64,000 bases of DNA from an uncultured Alphaproteobacteria bacterium (GTDB lineage Bacteria; Pseudomonadota; Alphaproteobacteria; CADEGL01): positions 23,533 through 87,532 of the forward strand of contig CADEGL010000009.1 in assembly GCA_902826885.1 (NCBI GenBank), written 5' to 3'. How positions within the stretch are numbered: the first letter of the stretch is position 1; each line of letters begins with the position of its first letter. This document shows positions 50,455 through 58,484 of this stretch, one piece after another. Under the pieces are notes generated by a model. It ran no database searches. It was not told the origin of the DNA and was given only the letters and a program-made list of their open reading frames with translations. Position numbers and translations under genes: made by a program.

Positions 50455-50807
50455 CGGTTGGTCTCCTGTTTAAGCGTGATCAGATAATCGTCGAGTTGAT
50501 CCAAGCGGCGCTCCCAGAAGGTGCGCTGCTGGGCAAGCCAGTCTTCCGCCAGGCGCATCCGCTCGGCGGACAGGCGGTATGTCCGCACGCGGCCCTTCTT
50601 CTCGGAGCGCACGAGGCCGCACCCTTCCAGAATGCGCAGGTGCCCGACGAAGGATGGCAGGGCCATGTCGAACGGCGCGGCCAGTTCGCTGACGGAGGCG
50701 GCGCTCCGGCTCAGCCGCGCCAACACCTCGCGGCGCGTGGGGTCGGCCAGGGCCCGGAAAACGCCGTCGATGGACGGGCCGGCCGCGCCGGTCGCGAGTG
50801 CGATCAT
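50451..50807 (-). CDS. ArsR-family winged-helix repressor
   Basis: A 118-aa regulator: [20 protein letters not shown], then [20 protein letters not shown] and [20 protein letters not shown], the standard ArsR layout of the SRPBCC-linked branch, without a metal-binding CxC. The ATG at 50807 has GAGG 7 bases upstream. A dyad overlapping the promoter lies 55-70 bases upstream, consistent with autorepression. Confidence 0.92.
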   Translation of the reverse strand: MIALATGAAGPSIDGVFRALADPTRREVLARLSRSAASVSELAAPFDMALPSFVGHLRILEGCGLVRSEKKGRVRTYRLSAERMRLAEDWLAQQRTFWERRLDQLDDYLITLKQETNR

Positions 50808-50861
50808 TGCCGATCCTCGGTGCGCGTGGATTCGCGGGCGCACCGTGCCGAAACTCAATAC

Positions 50862-50877
50862 TTAGGTCAATACCTAA
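50862..50877. promoter_or_regulatory. Operator of the second ArsR-type repressor
   Basis: TTAGGT-CAAT-ACCTAA is a perfect 6-bp dyad with 4-base spacer. It covers the expected transcription start and abuts the -10 of the promoter at 50877-50905. Confidence 0.75.
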
Positions 50878-50905
50878 ATATAATGAAAACCTCGAATCGT
50901 GCCAA
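50877..50905 (-). promoter_or_regulatory. Promoter of the second arsR-SRPBCC operon
   Basis: On the minus strand TTGGCA (complement of 50900-50905) and TATATT (complement of 50877-50882) are spaced by 17 bases. The start would fall near 50870, inside the operator. Confidence 0.65.
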
Positions 50906-50995
50906 CAATGCAAGGGTGCGTTGCACAATGAAGGGTTAAATTCACACGATGACAGCCCATATGCTTGTTGTGCATCGCAGCATGGAGGCTGATCC

Positions 50996-51601
50996 TTGGA
51001 ACGGTTTACCACCACGGATCTCGACCTGACCCAAGAGCCGGGTACGCCCCGCGCGTTTTCCGCGGAAGGCAGCATCCGGCGTCTCTGGCCCGTGGAAAGC
51101 CGGTTGTTCGCCGCGCATCTGCTGCGCCTGGACGCCGAGGACCGGTTGCTTCGCTTCCAGGGCTATAGGAACGACGAAGCGGTCGATGCCTATGTCGAAT
51201 CGCTCGATTGGTTCGGCGGCGTGGTGATCGCTTATTTCGTCGCGGGCGAGGTGCGCGCCGCCGCGCATCTATCCTGGACTCGCGGCCTCGTGCGCACGGG
51301 CGAGATTGGGCTCAGCGTCGAGGCTCCATTCCGCCGTCGCGGCGTCGGCACGGCGCTCCTGCGCCGCGCCATGACGGTCGCGCGCAACCGCTTCGTCTCC
51401 GATGTCGAGTTGCTGTGCATGCCGGAGAACGCGGCCATGCGACGCGTCGCGGCCCATCTCGGTCTCAAATGGAAGATCGCGTCGGGGCAGGCCGAGGCCG
51501 CCGCGCGCCTGCGCTGGCCCGATCAGCTTTCCGTGTTCGACGAGATGTTGGCCGAAACCGAAGGGCTGGTGCGTTCGTCTTTCGGTCCCGCCAAAATCTG
51601 A
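50996..51601 (+). CDS. GNAT-family N-acetyltransferase
   Basis: A 201-aa acetyltransferase. The core is AAHLSWTRGLVRTGEIGLSV followed by RRRGVGTALLRRAMTVARNR, with the acetyl-CoA loop R-R-G-V-G-T-A, and CMPENAAMRRVAAHLGLKWK. The start is TTG at 50996, supported by GGAGG 7 bases upstream. It is convergent with the hydrolase gene; both stop codons lie within the palindrome at 51598-51611. The substrate is unknown. Confidence 0.85.
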   Translation: MERFTTTDLDLTQEPGTPRAFSAEGSIRRLWPVESRLFAAHLLRLDAEDRLLRFQGYRNDEAVDAYVESLDWFGGVVIAYFVAGEVRAAAHLSWTRGLVRTGEIGLSVEAPFRRRGVGTALLRRAMTVARNRFVSDVELLCMPENAAMRRVAAHLGLKWKIASGQAEAAARLRWPDQLSVFDEMLAETEGLVRSSFGPAKI

Positions 51602-51611
51602 CGCGCGTCAG
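51598..51611. repeat. 14-bp palindrome CTGACGCGCGTCAG at convergent stops (copy 1)
   Basis: A perfect palindrome whose two TGA trinucleotides are the stop codons of the plus-strand GNAT gene (51599-51601) and the minus-strand hydrolase gene (51608-51610). The identical sequence has the same role at 57863-57876. Confidence 0.7.
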
Positions 51612-52489
51612 GCCACGCCGTATTTCTTGAACCAGCCGAGCATCTTCTGCCATGCATCCTTGGCCGGCGCCTCGCGGTAGCTCGGCCGGTAGTCCGCGTT
51701 GAAGGCGTGCGGTGTGTCCGGGTAGACCATGAACTCGCCGACCTTGCCGGCTTTCTGCATCGCCGCCTTCATCTGCTCGACCGTGTCGTTCGGAATGCCG
51801 GTGTCCGCACCGCCATAGAGGCCCAGGACCGGGCACTTCAAATTCGCGACCACGTCGATCGGGTTGGTCGGGCGCGTCTCGCTGGCTTGCCCCACCACCG
51901 GGCCATACCAGGCCACGGCGGCCTTCAGGTTCGGGTTGTGCGCGGCGTACATCCAGGTATAGCGGCCGCCGGCGCAGAACCCCGTGACGCCCAGCTTGGC
52001 CGTGTCGGCCTTGCCGCTGCCCTTGGCGAACGCGACGGTCGAATCGAGATCGGCCATGGCGTCCTTGTCGTACACCTTCGCCACCACCGGCCGGATCTCG
52101 TCGATGGTCTTCAGGCTGCCCACGTCGCCGACGCGGGAATACAGGTCCGGCGCGATCGCGTAGTAGCCGGCCTTGGCCAGGCGGCGCACGACGTCCTTGA
52201 TGTGCTCGTGCACGCTGAAGATCTCGTGGATGACCAGAATCGTTGCGAAGGGGCCGCCGCTGGCTGGATGGGCGAAATAGCCGTTGGCCATCCCGCCCGC
52301 GACGGGGATCTTCACGTCGCCGGTGGTCAGCCCGGCGGTGTCGGTCGTGACGACGGATTGCCCAACCGCGGGCCGCACGGCCAGGGCGAAACCCGCCGCG
52401 AAGGCCGAGGTGACGACAAACTTACGGCGCGAGATCGGGCCGGTGATGTTCTGGATGCCGCGGATATCCGCGCTCATGTCATCGGGCAT
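51608..52489 (-). CDS. Dienelactone hydrolase-family protein with Tat signal
   Basis: A 293-aa alpha/beta hydrolase. A twin-arginine signal lies near the N-terminus (ISRRKFVVTSAFAAGFALAV) with a cleavage-like VGQS, so it is probably periplasmic. The catalytic triad of carboxymethylenebutenolidases is visible: Cys in GVTGFCAGGRYTWMY, Asp in GLYGGADTGIP and His in YPDTPHAFNADY, plus the activating Glu region VIHEIFSVHEHIKDV. The natural substrate is unknown. The start at 52489 includes an upstream tail before the Tat motif; a nearer ATG (52477) is possible. Confidence 0.9.
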   Translation of the reverse strand: MPDDMSADIRGIQNITGPISRRKFVVTSAFAAGFALAVRPAVGQSVVTTDTAGLTTGDVKIPVAGGMANGYFAHPASGGPFATILVIHEIFSVHEHIKDVVRRLAKAGYYAIAPDLYSRVGDVGSLKTIDEIRPVVAKVYDKDAMADLDSTVAFAKGSGKADTAKLGVTGFCAGGRYTWMYAAHNPNLKAAVAWYGPVVGQASETRPTNPIDVVANLKCPVLGLYGGADTGIPNDTVEQMKAAMQKAGKVGEFMVYPDTPHAFNADYRPSYREAPAKDAWQKMLGWFKKYGVA

Positions 52490-52543
52490 GGGAGCCTCCT
52501 GCCTTTTTTGTTATTTGACCTATGAAACGGAACGAGGAAACGG

Positions 52544-52891
52544 CTAGAGCGATTTCGCCACCACGCTCAGGGCCGGGGTGCGCAGGACGGCCAGGACGTC
52601 GGCCAGATTGCGGCCTTCCTTGATGCGCCGCCCCTCATGGGTCAGGACATAGTCGCCACGACGCCGCGCGCCCGGAGCGAACTTCATCAGTGTGTAGATC
52701 GGGCGAGCCGAGGAATGGCGGAAAAACGAGAACACAGCCACGCCGCTGCGATGGTCGATGGCGTAATCGCGCCATTCGCCTCGTGCGACGCGGCGGCTGT
52801 AGACGGATAGCAATTGGTTGAGTTCGATCCGGTTGAAGAAGATGCAGCTTCGACGTAGCCGATAATCCGCCAGGCGGACCAACGTCGTCAT
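52544..52891 (-). CDS. DUF2794 protein
   Basis: A 115-aa protein with the DUF2794 hallmarks FFNRIELNQLLSVYSRRVAR followed by GEWRDYAIDHRSG and a C-terminal GRNLADVLAVLRTPALSVVA. The start is ATG 52891 with GGGAG 9 bases upstream; the longer open frame upstream has no family match. The family is almost confined to alphaproteobacteria, which supports the taxonomic reading. Its function is not known. Confidence 0.9.
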   Translation of the reverse strand: MTTLVRLADYRLRRSCIFFNRIELNQLLSVYSRRVARGEWRDYAIDHRSGVAVFSFFRHSSARPIYTLMKFAPGARRRGDYVLTHEGRRIKEGRNLADVLAVLRTPALSVVAKSL

Positions 52892-53123
52892 GAAGCGCTT
52901 CTCCCTCACGTTTTCGACGGCAACAGTGTTCCCCAAATCCGGATTCGAGTCCAGCCGAAGAGCATGGCCAAGAGGTCGAGGGGAAGGCAGGAGGCGCCCA
53001 TAACCCACTGACCTTTTAGGCAATTTTGAGGCCGTCTTGGGCCCATCCCCGTGTTTACCTCGCGCCCGGCGGCGGGCTATGTTGGGGCCCCTTCGGCGCC
53101 GCCGTCCCTTGGAGAATTTTCAC

Positions 53124-53768
53124 GTGACTGACATCTTCCGCGAAGTCGAAGAGGAAATTCGCCACGAGCGCTATGCGAAGCTGTGGACGAAATACGGCAA
53201 GTACGTCATCGCGGTCGCGGTCGCGGTCGTGGTGGCCACGGCCGGGACGGTGGCTTGGCGCGATCACCAGCGGAAGGAGCGCGCGGCCGAAAGCGAGCGC
53301 TATGCCGCCGGCATGATGCTGATCGCCGAGAACAAGATCCCCGAGGCCGCCGATGCGTTCGCGGCCCTGGCCAAGGACGCCGGCGGCGACTATGGCGCGC
53401 TGGCGCGGCTCGAAGAAGCCGGTTTGCGCGCGCAGGCCGGCGACGCGGCGGGCGCGCAGCGCGCCTACGACGAGCTGGCCAACGATTCGAACGCCAAGCG
53501 CTCGCTGCGCGATCTGGCCGTGTTGCTGGCGGTCATGCACGATCTGGACAAAATCGACCCGGCCGAGGGTCGGCAACGGCTAAAGCCGCTTCTGGCCGAC
53601 GACAACCCCTGGCGCTTTTCCGCGCGCGAACTGACGGCGCTCCTGGCCCTGCGCGTGGGCGACAATGCCGGAGCGAAGGAGGCGTACAAGGCCGTCGCCG
53701 ACGACCAAAACGCGCCGCCCGCGCTCCGCGCCCGCGCCACCGAGATGCTGGCTTCCCTGGGCCCGTGA
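53124..53768 (+). CDS. Membrane-anchored TPR protein (YfgM-like) upstream of bamB
   Basis: A 214-aa protein. It opens with DIFREVEEEIRHERYAKLWT, the conserved start of these proteins, then one transmembrane segment (KYVIAVAVAVVVATAGTVAW). The periplasmic helical repeats that follow include EAADAFAALAKDAGGDYGAL and AGDAAGAQRAYDELANDSNA, matching the TPR_21 domain. The start is GTG 53124 with GGAG 9 bases upstream. The order TPR protein-bamB-der matches yfgM-bamB-der of other proteobacteria, so a role in envelope protein maturation is likely. Confidence 0.88.
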   Translation: MTDIFREVEEEIRHERYAKLWTKYGKYVIAVAVAVVVATAGTVAWRDHQRKERAAESERYAAGMMLIAENKIPEAADAFAALAKDAGGDYGALARLEEAGLRAQAGDAAGAQRAYDELANDSNAKRSLRDLAVLLAVMHDLDKIDPAEGRQRLKPLLADDNPWRFSARELTALLALRVGDNAGAKEAYKAVADDQNAPPALRARATEMLASLGP

Positions 53769-53773
53769 GGCTC

Positions 53774-55099
53774 ATGCGCGGTTTCGCCTTTCGTCCTGTT
53801 CTTCTGGCCGTCGCGCTCGCACTCGCGCTTGGCGGCTGCGGGCTTTTCGAAAAGAAAAAGAAGGAGCCGCTGCCGGGCGAACGTATCCCGGTCATGCTGC
53901 TCGAAAAGAAGCTCGAGCCTGATCCGCGCATCGCCGACCTGGCTGTCCGCCTGCCGCCACCCGAGGTGAATCCGACTTGGCCGCAGACCGGCGGCTATGC
54001 CGACCACGCCATGCACCACCTGAGCGTCGCGGACGTGCCCAAGAAGGCGTGGTCGATCCAGATCGGCGAGGGGTCCTCGGACGATCGCCGCCTTCTGGCA
54101 CAGCCGATCGTGGCCGAGGGCAAGGTGTTCACGATGGACACCGAGAATCATGTCACCGCGTATGAGACGGGGACGGGCAAGCGCCTGTGGCGGATGATCG
54201 TGGTGCCTGAGGAGGCCGAGGAAGACGCCTTTGGCGGCGGCATGTCGTACGATGGCGGGCGCGTCTATGTCACCACGGGCGCGGCAGAGGCGCTGGCCCT
54301 CAACGCGCAGACCGGCGACATCATCTGGCGGCAGTCGGTGACCGCGCCGGTACGCTCCGGCCCGACCGTGTCGGCCAGCCGCGTCTTCGCGGTCAGCGTC
54401 GACAATCAGCTCCATGCGCTGGATGCGCGCGACGGCGCGAAGCTGTGGTCCAACGCCGGCATCGCCGAGGTGGCCGCGCTTCTCGGCGGTTCCAGCCCGG
54501 CGGTCGAAGGTTCGATCGTGGTGGCGCCCTATACCTCGGGCGAACTGGTGGCCCTGCGCATCGACAACGGGCGGCAGAATTGGACCGATACGCTGACCGC
54601 GGTGCGCCGCGCCGACGCCGTATCCGCGCTGGCCGACATCCGCGGCCTGCCGGTGATCGACCGCGGCCGCGTCTATGCCATCAGCAACAGCGGTCGCATG
54701 GCCGCGATCGACATCCGTTCGGGCTCGCGCATCTGGGACATCGCGGTGCCCAGTGTCCAGACGCCCTGGATCGCCGGCGAATTCGTGTTCGTTCTTACCA
54801 CCCAGGACGAAATCGCCTGCATTTCCCGGCGCGATGGCCGCATCCGCTGGGTGATGCAATTGCCCACGTGGGCCGACGAGAAGAAGCAGGAAGGCAAGGT
54901 CTTCTGGGTTGGACCGGTCTTGGCCTCGGATCGCCTGATCGTCGCGGGCTCTCACGGCAAGATCCTGACGGTTTCGCCCTATGACGGAAAGATCCTGGGA
55001 CAGGTCGATGTGGACGAACCGATTCGCATTCCGCCCATCGTCGCCGAGGGCGTCCTTTACGTTCTGACGGACGAAGGCAACCTGATCGCGTTCAAATAG
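53774..55099 (+). CDS. bamB: Outer-membrane assembly lipoprotein BamB
   Basis: A 441-aa lipoprotein: signal peptide with LALALGGCGLF (lipobox Cys about residue 25), then an eight-bladed PQQ-type propeller with repeats such as VTAYETGTGKRLWRMIV, ALALNAQTGDIIWRQSV, LHALDARDGAKLWSNAG and AAIDIRSGSRIWDIAV. It delivers nascent porins to BamA in the BAM complex. The ATG at 53774 is chosen because it starts the signal peptide; a GTG at 53765 in frame is possible. Its neighbour der follows after 7 bases. Confidence 0.93.
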   Translation: MRGFAFRPVLLAVALALALGGCGLFEKKKKEPLPGERIPVMLLEKKLEPDPRIADLAVRLPPPEVNPTWPQTGGYADHAMHHLSVADVPKKAWSIQIGEGSSDDRRLLAQPIVAEGKVFTMDTENHVTAYETGTGKRLWRMIVVPEEAEEDAFGGGMSYDGGRVYVTTGAAEALALNAQTGDIIWRQSVTAPVRSGPTVSASRVFAVSVDNQLHALDARDGAKLWSNAGIAEVAALLGGSSPAVEGSIVVAPYTSGELVALRIDNGRQNWTDTLTAVRRADAVSALADIRGLPVIDRGRVYAISNSGRMAAIDIRSGSRIWDIAVPSVQTPWIAGEFVFVLTTQDEIACISRRDGRIRWVMQLPTWADEKKQEGKVFWVGPVLASDRLIVAGSHGKILTVSPYDGKILGQVDVDEPIRIPPIVAEGVLYVLTDEGNLIAFK

Positions 55100-55106
55100 G
55101 CCGCCG

Positions 55107-56453
55107 ATGGCTTATACGGTGGTCATCGTCGGGCGCCCCAATGTCGGCAAATCGACATTGTTCAACCGTCTGGTCGGACGGCGCTCGGCGCTGGTTCACG
55201 ACACGCCGGGCCTGACGCGCGATTGGCGCGAGGGCGAGGCGTCTCTGGGGGGCCTGTCTTTCCGCATCATCGACACGGCCGGTCTGGAAGAGGGGCGCAA
55301 GGGCGGGCTGGAGGCGCGCGTCAAGGACCAGACCGACCGTGCGCTGGCCGAAGCCGATCTCATTCTGATGGTGGTGGACGCGCGCGCGGGCATCACGCCG
55401 CTCGACGAGCATTTCGCCGGCATGATCCGCGCGGTGTCGAAGCCCACGCTTCTGGTCGCGAACAAGAGCGAAGGGAAGGCCGGCGACGCGGGGTTTTACG
55501 AAGCCTATTCGCTGGGCCTCGGCGACCCCGTCGCGATCTCGGCCGAACATGCCCTGGGTTTGGGCGATCTTTACGACGCCATCGCCGCCGAGCACGAGAA
55601 GAGCGGCGTCTTCGCCGAAGAGACCGCGCCCGAGCCCGCCGGGCGTATCGAGATCGCCATCGTGGGCCGGCCCAACGTGGGCAAGTCCACGCTGATCAAC
55701 CGGCTTCTGGGCGAGGATCGGCAGATCACCGGTCCCGAGCCCGGCACGACGCGCGATGCCATTGAAATCGATTGGACCTACGACGATCGCTTGCTGCGGC
55801 TGGTCGATACCGCCGGCATCCGCCGCCGTGCGAAGTTCGGCGAAGCCGTTGAGCAGCTCGCCGTGGACGACAGCGAGCGCGCTATCGGAAAGGCCGGCGT
55901 GGTCATCCTGGTGCTGGACGCGCGCGAGATGCTGCATCGTCACGACCTGCGTATCGCCGAGATCGCCGTCGAGGAAGGGCGCGCGCTGGTCATCGCCGCG
56001 AATAAATGGGATCTGGTGGCCGACCGCAACGCGGCGGTGCGCGAGTTGAAGGAACGCATCGAGGATTCCTTGCCGCAAGTGCGCGGCCTGCCCGCCGTGA
56101 CGATCTCGGCGGCTTCCGGCGAAGGGCTGGATAAGTTGATGGCCGCCGTCTTTCGCACCCACGAGCGCTGGCAGAGGGAAATCACCACGGGCTCGCTCAA
56201 TCGTTGGCTCGAAGGCGCTCTCGAAGGGCATGCGCCGCCCATGGTCAGCGGGCGGCGGGTCAAGTTCCGTTATATGACGCAGACCGCGGTGCGGCCGCCG
56301 ACCTTCGCCCTGTTCACGAATCTGAGCGTGGGCAAGGCGCCCGATTCGTATCTCCGCTATCTGACCAACGGGCTGCGCGACACGTTCGACTTGGACGGCG
56401 TGCCGATTCGCATCCGCGTCCGGCGCAGCAAGAATCCCTTCGCGCCAAAGTAA
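55107..56453 (+). CDS. der: Ribosome-assembly GTPase Der (EngA)
   Basis: A 448-aa protein with two tandem GTPase domains and a KH-like C-terminal domain. G1 motifs are VGRPNVGKSTLFNRL (residues 7-21) and VGRPNVGKSTLINRL (about 185-199). G3 motifs are DTAGLEEG and DTAGIRRRA, and G4 motifs are NKSEG (first domain, slightly diverged from NKxD) and NKWDL (second). It is needed for 50S subunit maturation. The end RIRVRRSKNPFAPK is typical. Confidence 0.97.
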   Translation: MAYTVVIVGRPNVGKSTLFNRLVGRRSALVHDTPGLTRDWREGEASLGGLSFRIIDTAGLEEGRKGGLEARVKDQTDRALAEADLILMVVDARAGITPLDEHFAGMIRAVSKPTLLVANKSEGKAGDAGFYEAYSLGLGDPVAISAEHALGLGDLYDAIAAEHEKSGVFAEETAPEPAGRIEIAIVGRPNVGKSTLINRLLGEDRQITGPEPGTTRDAIEIDWTYDDRLLRLVDTAGIRRRAKFGEAVEQLAVDDSERAIGKAGVVILVLDAREMLHRHDLRIAEIAVEEGRALVIAANKWDLVADRNAAVRELKERIEDSLPQVRGLPAVTISAASGEGLDKLMAAVFRTHERWQREITTGSLNRWLEGALEGHAPPMVSGRRVKFRYMTQTAVRPPTFALFTNLSVGKAPDSYLRYLTNGLRDTFDLDGVPIRIRVRRSKNPFAPK

Positions 56454-56547
56454 AGCCTTTGCCGTTTGCGCGGCGCGCACAGGTCCTATGATTGCTTTGT
56501 GGGCGAGGTAAGGCGCAGAGTCCTCCTCGCCATCAAGGGGGATTCTC

Positions 56548-57744
56548 ATGGCGCGCGCACTTTGGATCATCATTGTCTGCGGCGCGGTAATCCTGACGTT
56601 GTCGACGGGATTGCGCGCATCGTTCGGCCTGTTCCTAAAGCCGATGACGGTCGACCTCGATATCAGCCGCGGCGTTTTCGCCTTTGCGATCGGGTTGCAA
56701 AATCTTCTGTGGGGCGTGGCGTCACCCTTCGCGGGCGCCTGGGCGGACCGGCTGGGAACCGGGCGCGTCATCGTCGTGGGAGCGCTCTTGTACGCGGTTG
56801 GCCTCGCGGGCATGGCGTTCGGCACCGATGGGACGCAGATCGTCCTGGCCCAGGTGCTGGTCGGCTTCGGCCTGGCGGGTGCGGGTTTCTCCACGGTGTT
56901 GGGCGCGGTTGGCCGCGCCGCGCCACCGGAAAAACGAAGCATGGCGCTGGGCATCGCGGCGGCGGGCGGATCGTTCGGCCAATTCGCCATCGTTCCCTAT
57001 GGCCACGAACTGATGAGCCATTTCGGTTGGCACTGGGCGCTGCTCGGCTTGGCGATAACTTCGCTTGTGATGATGCCATTGGCGGCGGGTGTCGCCGGCA
57101 AGCCGGCTGATCACGGCGGAGCGCGTCAAAGTTTGGGTGAGGCGTTGCGCGAGGCCGTGACCCATCGCGGCTTCATCCTGCTGACGCTCGGCTTCTTCGT
57201 GTGCGGGTTTCAGGTCGTCTTCGTCGCCACGCATCTGCCGGCCTACCTGGCCGACAAGGCCATGCCCAGCTGGCTCGGCGCGTGGTCGCTGGCGCTGGTG
57301 GGACTTGGCAATATCGTCGGCACCTACGCCTGCGGCTGGCTCGGCGGCCGCTACCCGAAGAAGAATCTTCTCGCGCTGCTCTATCTGCTGCGTTCGTTGG
57401 TGTTTCTGGTCTTCATTTTGATGCCGCTGACGGAGGTATCCGTGCTGATGTTCGCGGGCACGCTCGGCCTTCTGTGGCTCGGCACCGTGCCGCTGACCAG
57501 CGGGCTCGTGGCTTACATCTTTGGCCCTGCTTATATGTCGATGCTCTATGGCATCGTCTTCTTCTCGCACCAGATCGGCAGTTTCATGGGCTCATGGCTG
57601 GCCGGCGTGGCCTACGACATCACCGGCTCGTACGACGTGATGTGGTGGGGCAGCGTGGCGATGGGCCTCGTCGCCGCGGCGTTGAATTGGCCGATCGTGG
57701 AACGTCCCGTGGCGCGCTTGGCCGCGGTGCAGGCGCGCGCGTGA
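56548..57744 (+). CDS. MFS transporter, oxalate/formate antiporter-like
   Basis: A 398-aa major facilitator with 12 transmembrane segments. It has GLRASFGLFLKPMTVDLDIS in the first loop and GAWADRLGTGRVIVVGALLY with the MFS G-x-x-x-D-R-x-G-x-R signature. GLAGAGFSTVLGAVGRAAPP and PEKRSMALGIAAAGGSFGQF follow in the fourth and fifth segments, and VAYDITGSYDVMWWGSVAMG is near the end. These are common to uncharacterised monocarboxylate/OFA-type carriers. Its substrate is unknown. Its TGA overlaps the GTG of the small membrane gene that follows. Confidence 0.9.
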   Translation: MARALWIIIVCGAVILTLSTGLRASFGLFLKPMTVDLDISRGVFAFAIGLQNLLWGVASPFAGAWADRLGTGRVIVVGALLYAVGLAGMAFGTDGTQIVLAQVLVGFGLAGAGFSTVLGAVGRAAPPEKRSMALGIAAAGGSFGQFAIVPYGHELMSHFGWHWALLGLAITSLVMMPLAAGVAGKPADHGGARQSLGEALREAVTHRGFILLTLGFFVCGFQVVFVATHLPAYLADKAMPSWLGAWSLALVGLGNIVGTYACGWLGGRYPKKNLLALLYLLRSLVFLVFILMPLTEVSVLMFAGTLGLLWLGTVPLTSGLVAYIFGPAYMSMLYGIVFFSHQIGSFMGSWLAGVAYDITGSYDVMWWGSVAMGLVAAALNWPIVERPVARLAAVQARA

Positions 57745-57866
57745 GCGCGCTTCGCCTGTCCGTCATAGGAGCCATCGCGCTTTTCGGCGCGGGCGCGCTT
57801 TATCTGTGGATCACGCGCGGGTCTGCGATCTTGCTCGACATGAGCTGGCTCGAGAACTGCTTCTGA
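57741..57866 (+). CDS. 41-aa membrane peptide coupled to the MFS gene
   Basis: A short gene starting at a GTG that overlaps the MFS stop (GTGA). It has one hydrophobic segment (VIGAIALFGAGALYLWI) followed by TRGSAILLDMSWLENCF and a stop. The end with ILLD-S/LxxxxCF resembles small conserved hypothetical membrane proteins of alphaproteobacteria as I remember them. Overlap with the MFS gene suggests translational coupling. Its stop lies in the palindrome shared with the convergent GST gene. Confidence 0.65.
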   Translation: MSALRLSVIGAIALFGAGALYLWITRGSAILLDMSWLENCF

Positions 57867-57876
57867 CGCGCGTCAG
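57863..57876. repeat. 14-bp palindrome CTGACGCGCGTCAG at convergent stops (copy 2)
   Basis: Identical to 51598-51611. Its two TGA trinucleotides are the stop codons of the plus-strand 41-aa peptide gene (57864-57866) and the minus-strand GST gene (57873-57875). Confidence 0.7.
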
Positions 57877-58484
57877 GTTCCGATCATCGGAATGAAGCCG
57901 GGCAGGGCACGCACCCGGTCCATCCATGCGCGGATGGCGGGATAGGGCGTCATGTCGATCTCGGCTTCGGCATTCAACGCCGGATAGGTGTAGCAGGCCA
58001 TCTCGGCGATGGTCGGCCGGCCGAGCGCCAGCCATTCGTGCGATGCAAGCCGGCGCTCCATCGCGGTCAATCCGCGCTGGATCAAAAAGCGCGCGCGTTT
58101 CATGTCGAGGAACACGAGCTCGTCTTCGGGTCCGCGGTAGCGCAGCATGATGCGCGCCTGGGCGATGCCGAACAGAAGCTCGTTCTCGGCCAGCGCCAGC
58201 CACTGCATCACCTCGGCCATGCCGGCGGGATCGAGCGGCAGCCACTTCTCGCCGCCATGGGCGCGGGCGATGTAGACCAGGATGGCCATCGAATCCCAGA
58301 TGCATTTCCCGTCGGCTTCCAGCACGGGAACTTGGCCGCGCGGGTTCTTGGCCAGGAACTCCGGCGTGCGCAATTCAGGGCCGTAAGGAATCTCGACCGT
58401 CTCGTGGGGCACGCCCAGGACCGAAAGGAACAGCGCGATCTTGTGGCTGTTGCCCGAACGCGCGCCGGTATAAAGGCGAATCAT
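57873..58484 (-). CDS. Glutathione S-transferase family protein
   Basis: A 203-aa GST. The N-terminal thioredoxin-like domain has LYTGARSGNSHKIALFLSVL with Ser in the glutathione site, NPRGQVPVLEADGKCIWDSM with the cis-Pro and the GSH-contacting D-S, and AILVYIARAHG. The helical domain ends PTIAEMACYTYPALNAEAEI. The start is ATG 58484, overlapping the SDR stop by 4 bases (ATGA); the frame extends antisense upstream. The substrate is unknown. Confidence 0.92.
   Translation of the reverse strand: MIRLYTGARSGNSHKIALFLSVLGVPHETVEIPYGPELRTPEFLAKNPRGQVPVLEADGKCIWDSMAILVYIARAHGGEKWLPLDPAGMAEVMQWLALAENELLFGIAQARIMLRYRGPEDELVFLDMKRARFLIQRGLTAMERRLASHEWLALGRPTIAEMACYTYPALNAEAEIDMTPYPAIRAWMDRVRALPGFIPMIGT

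Noticed and set aside
50909..50925. TGCAA-N7-TTGCA dyad upstream of the GNAT gene
   Set aside because: It is short and imperfect beyond 5 bp, and not clearly placed relative to a promoter; likely chance.
52892..53023. Extension of the DUF2794 frame upstream of 52891
   Set aside because: The extension has no family similarity, and GGGAG is placed correctly for the ATG at 52891.
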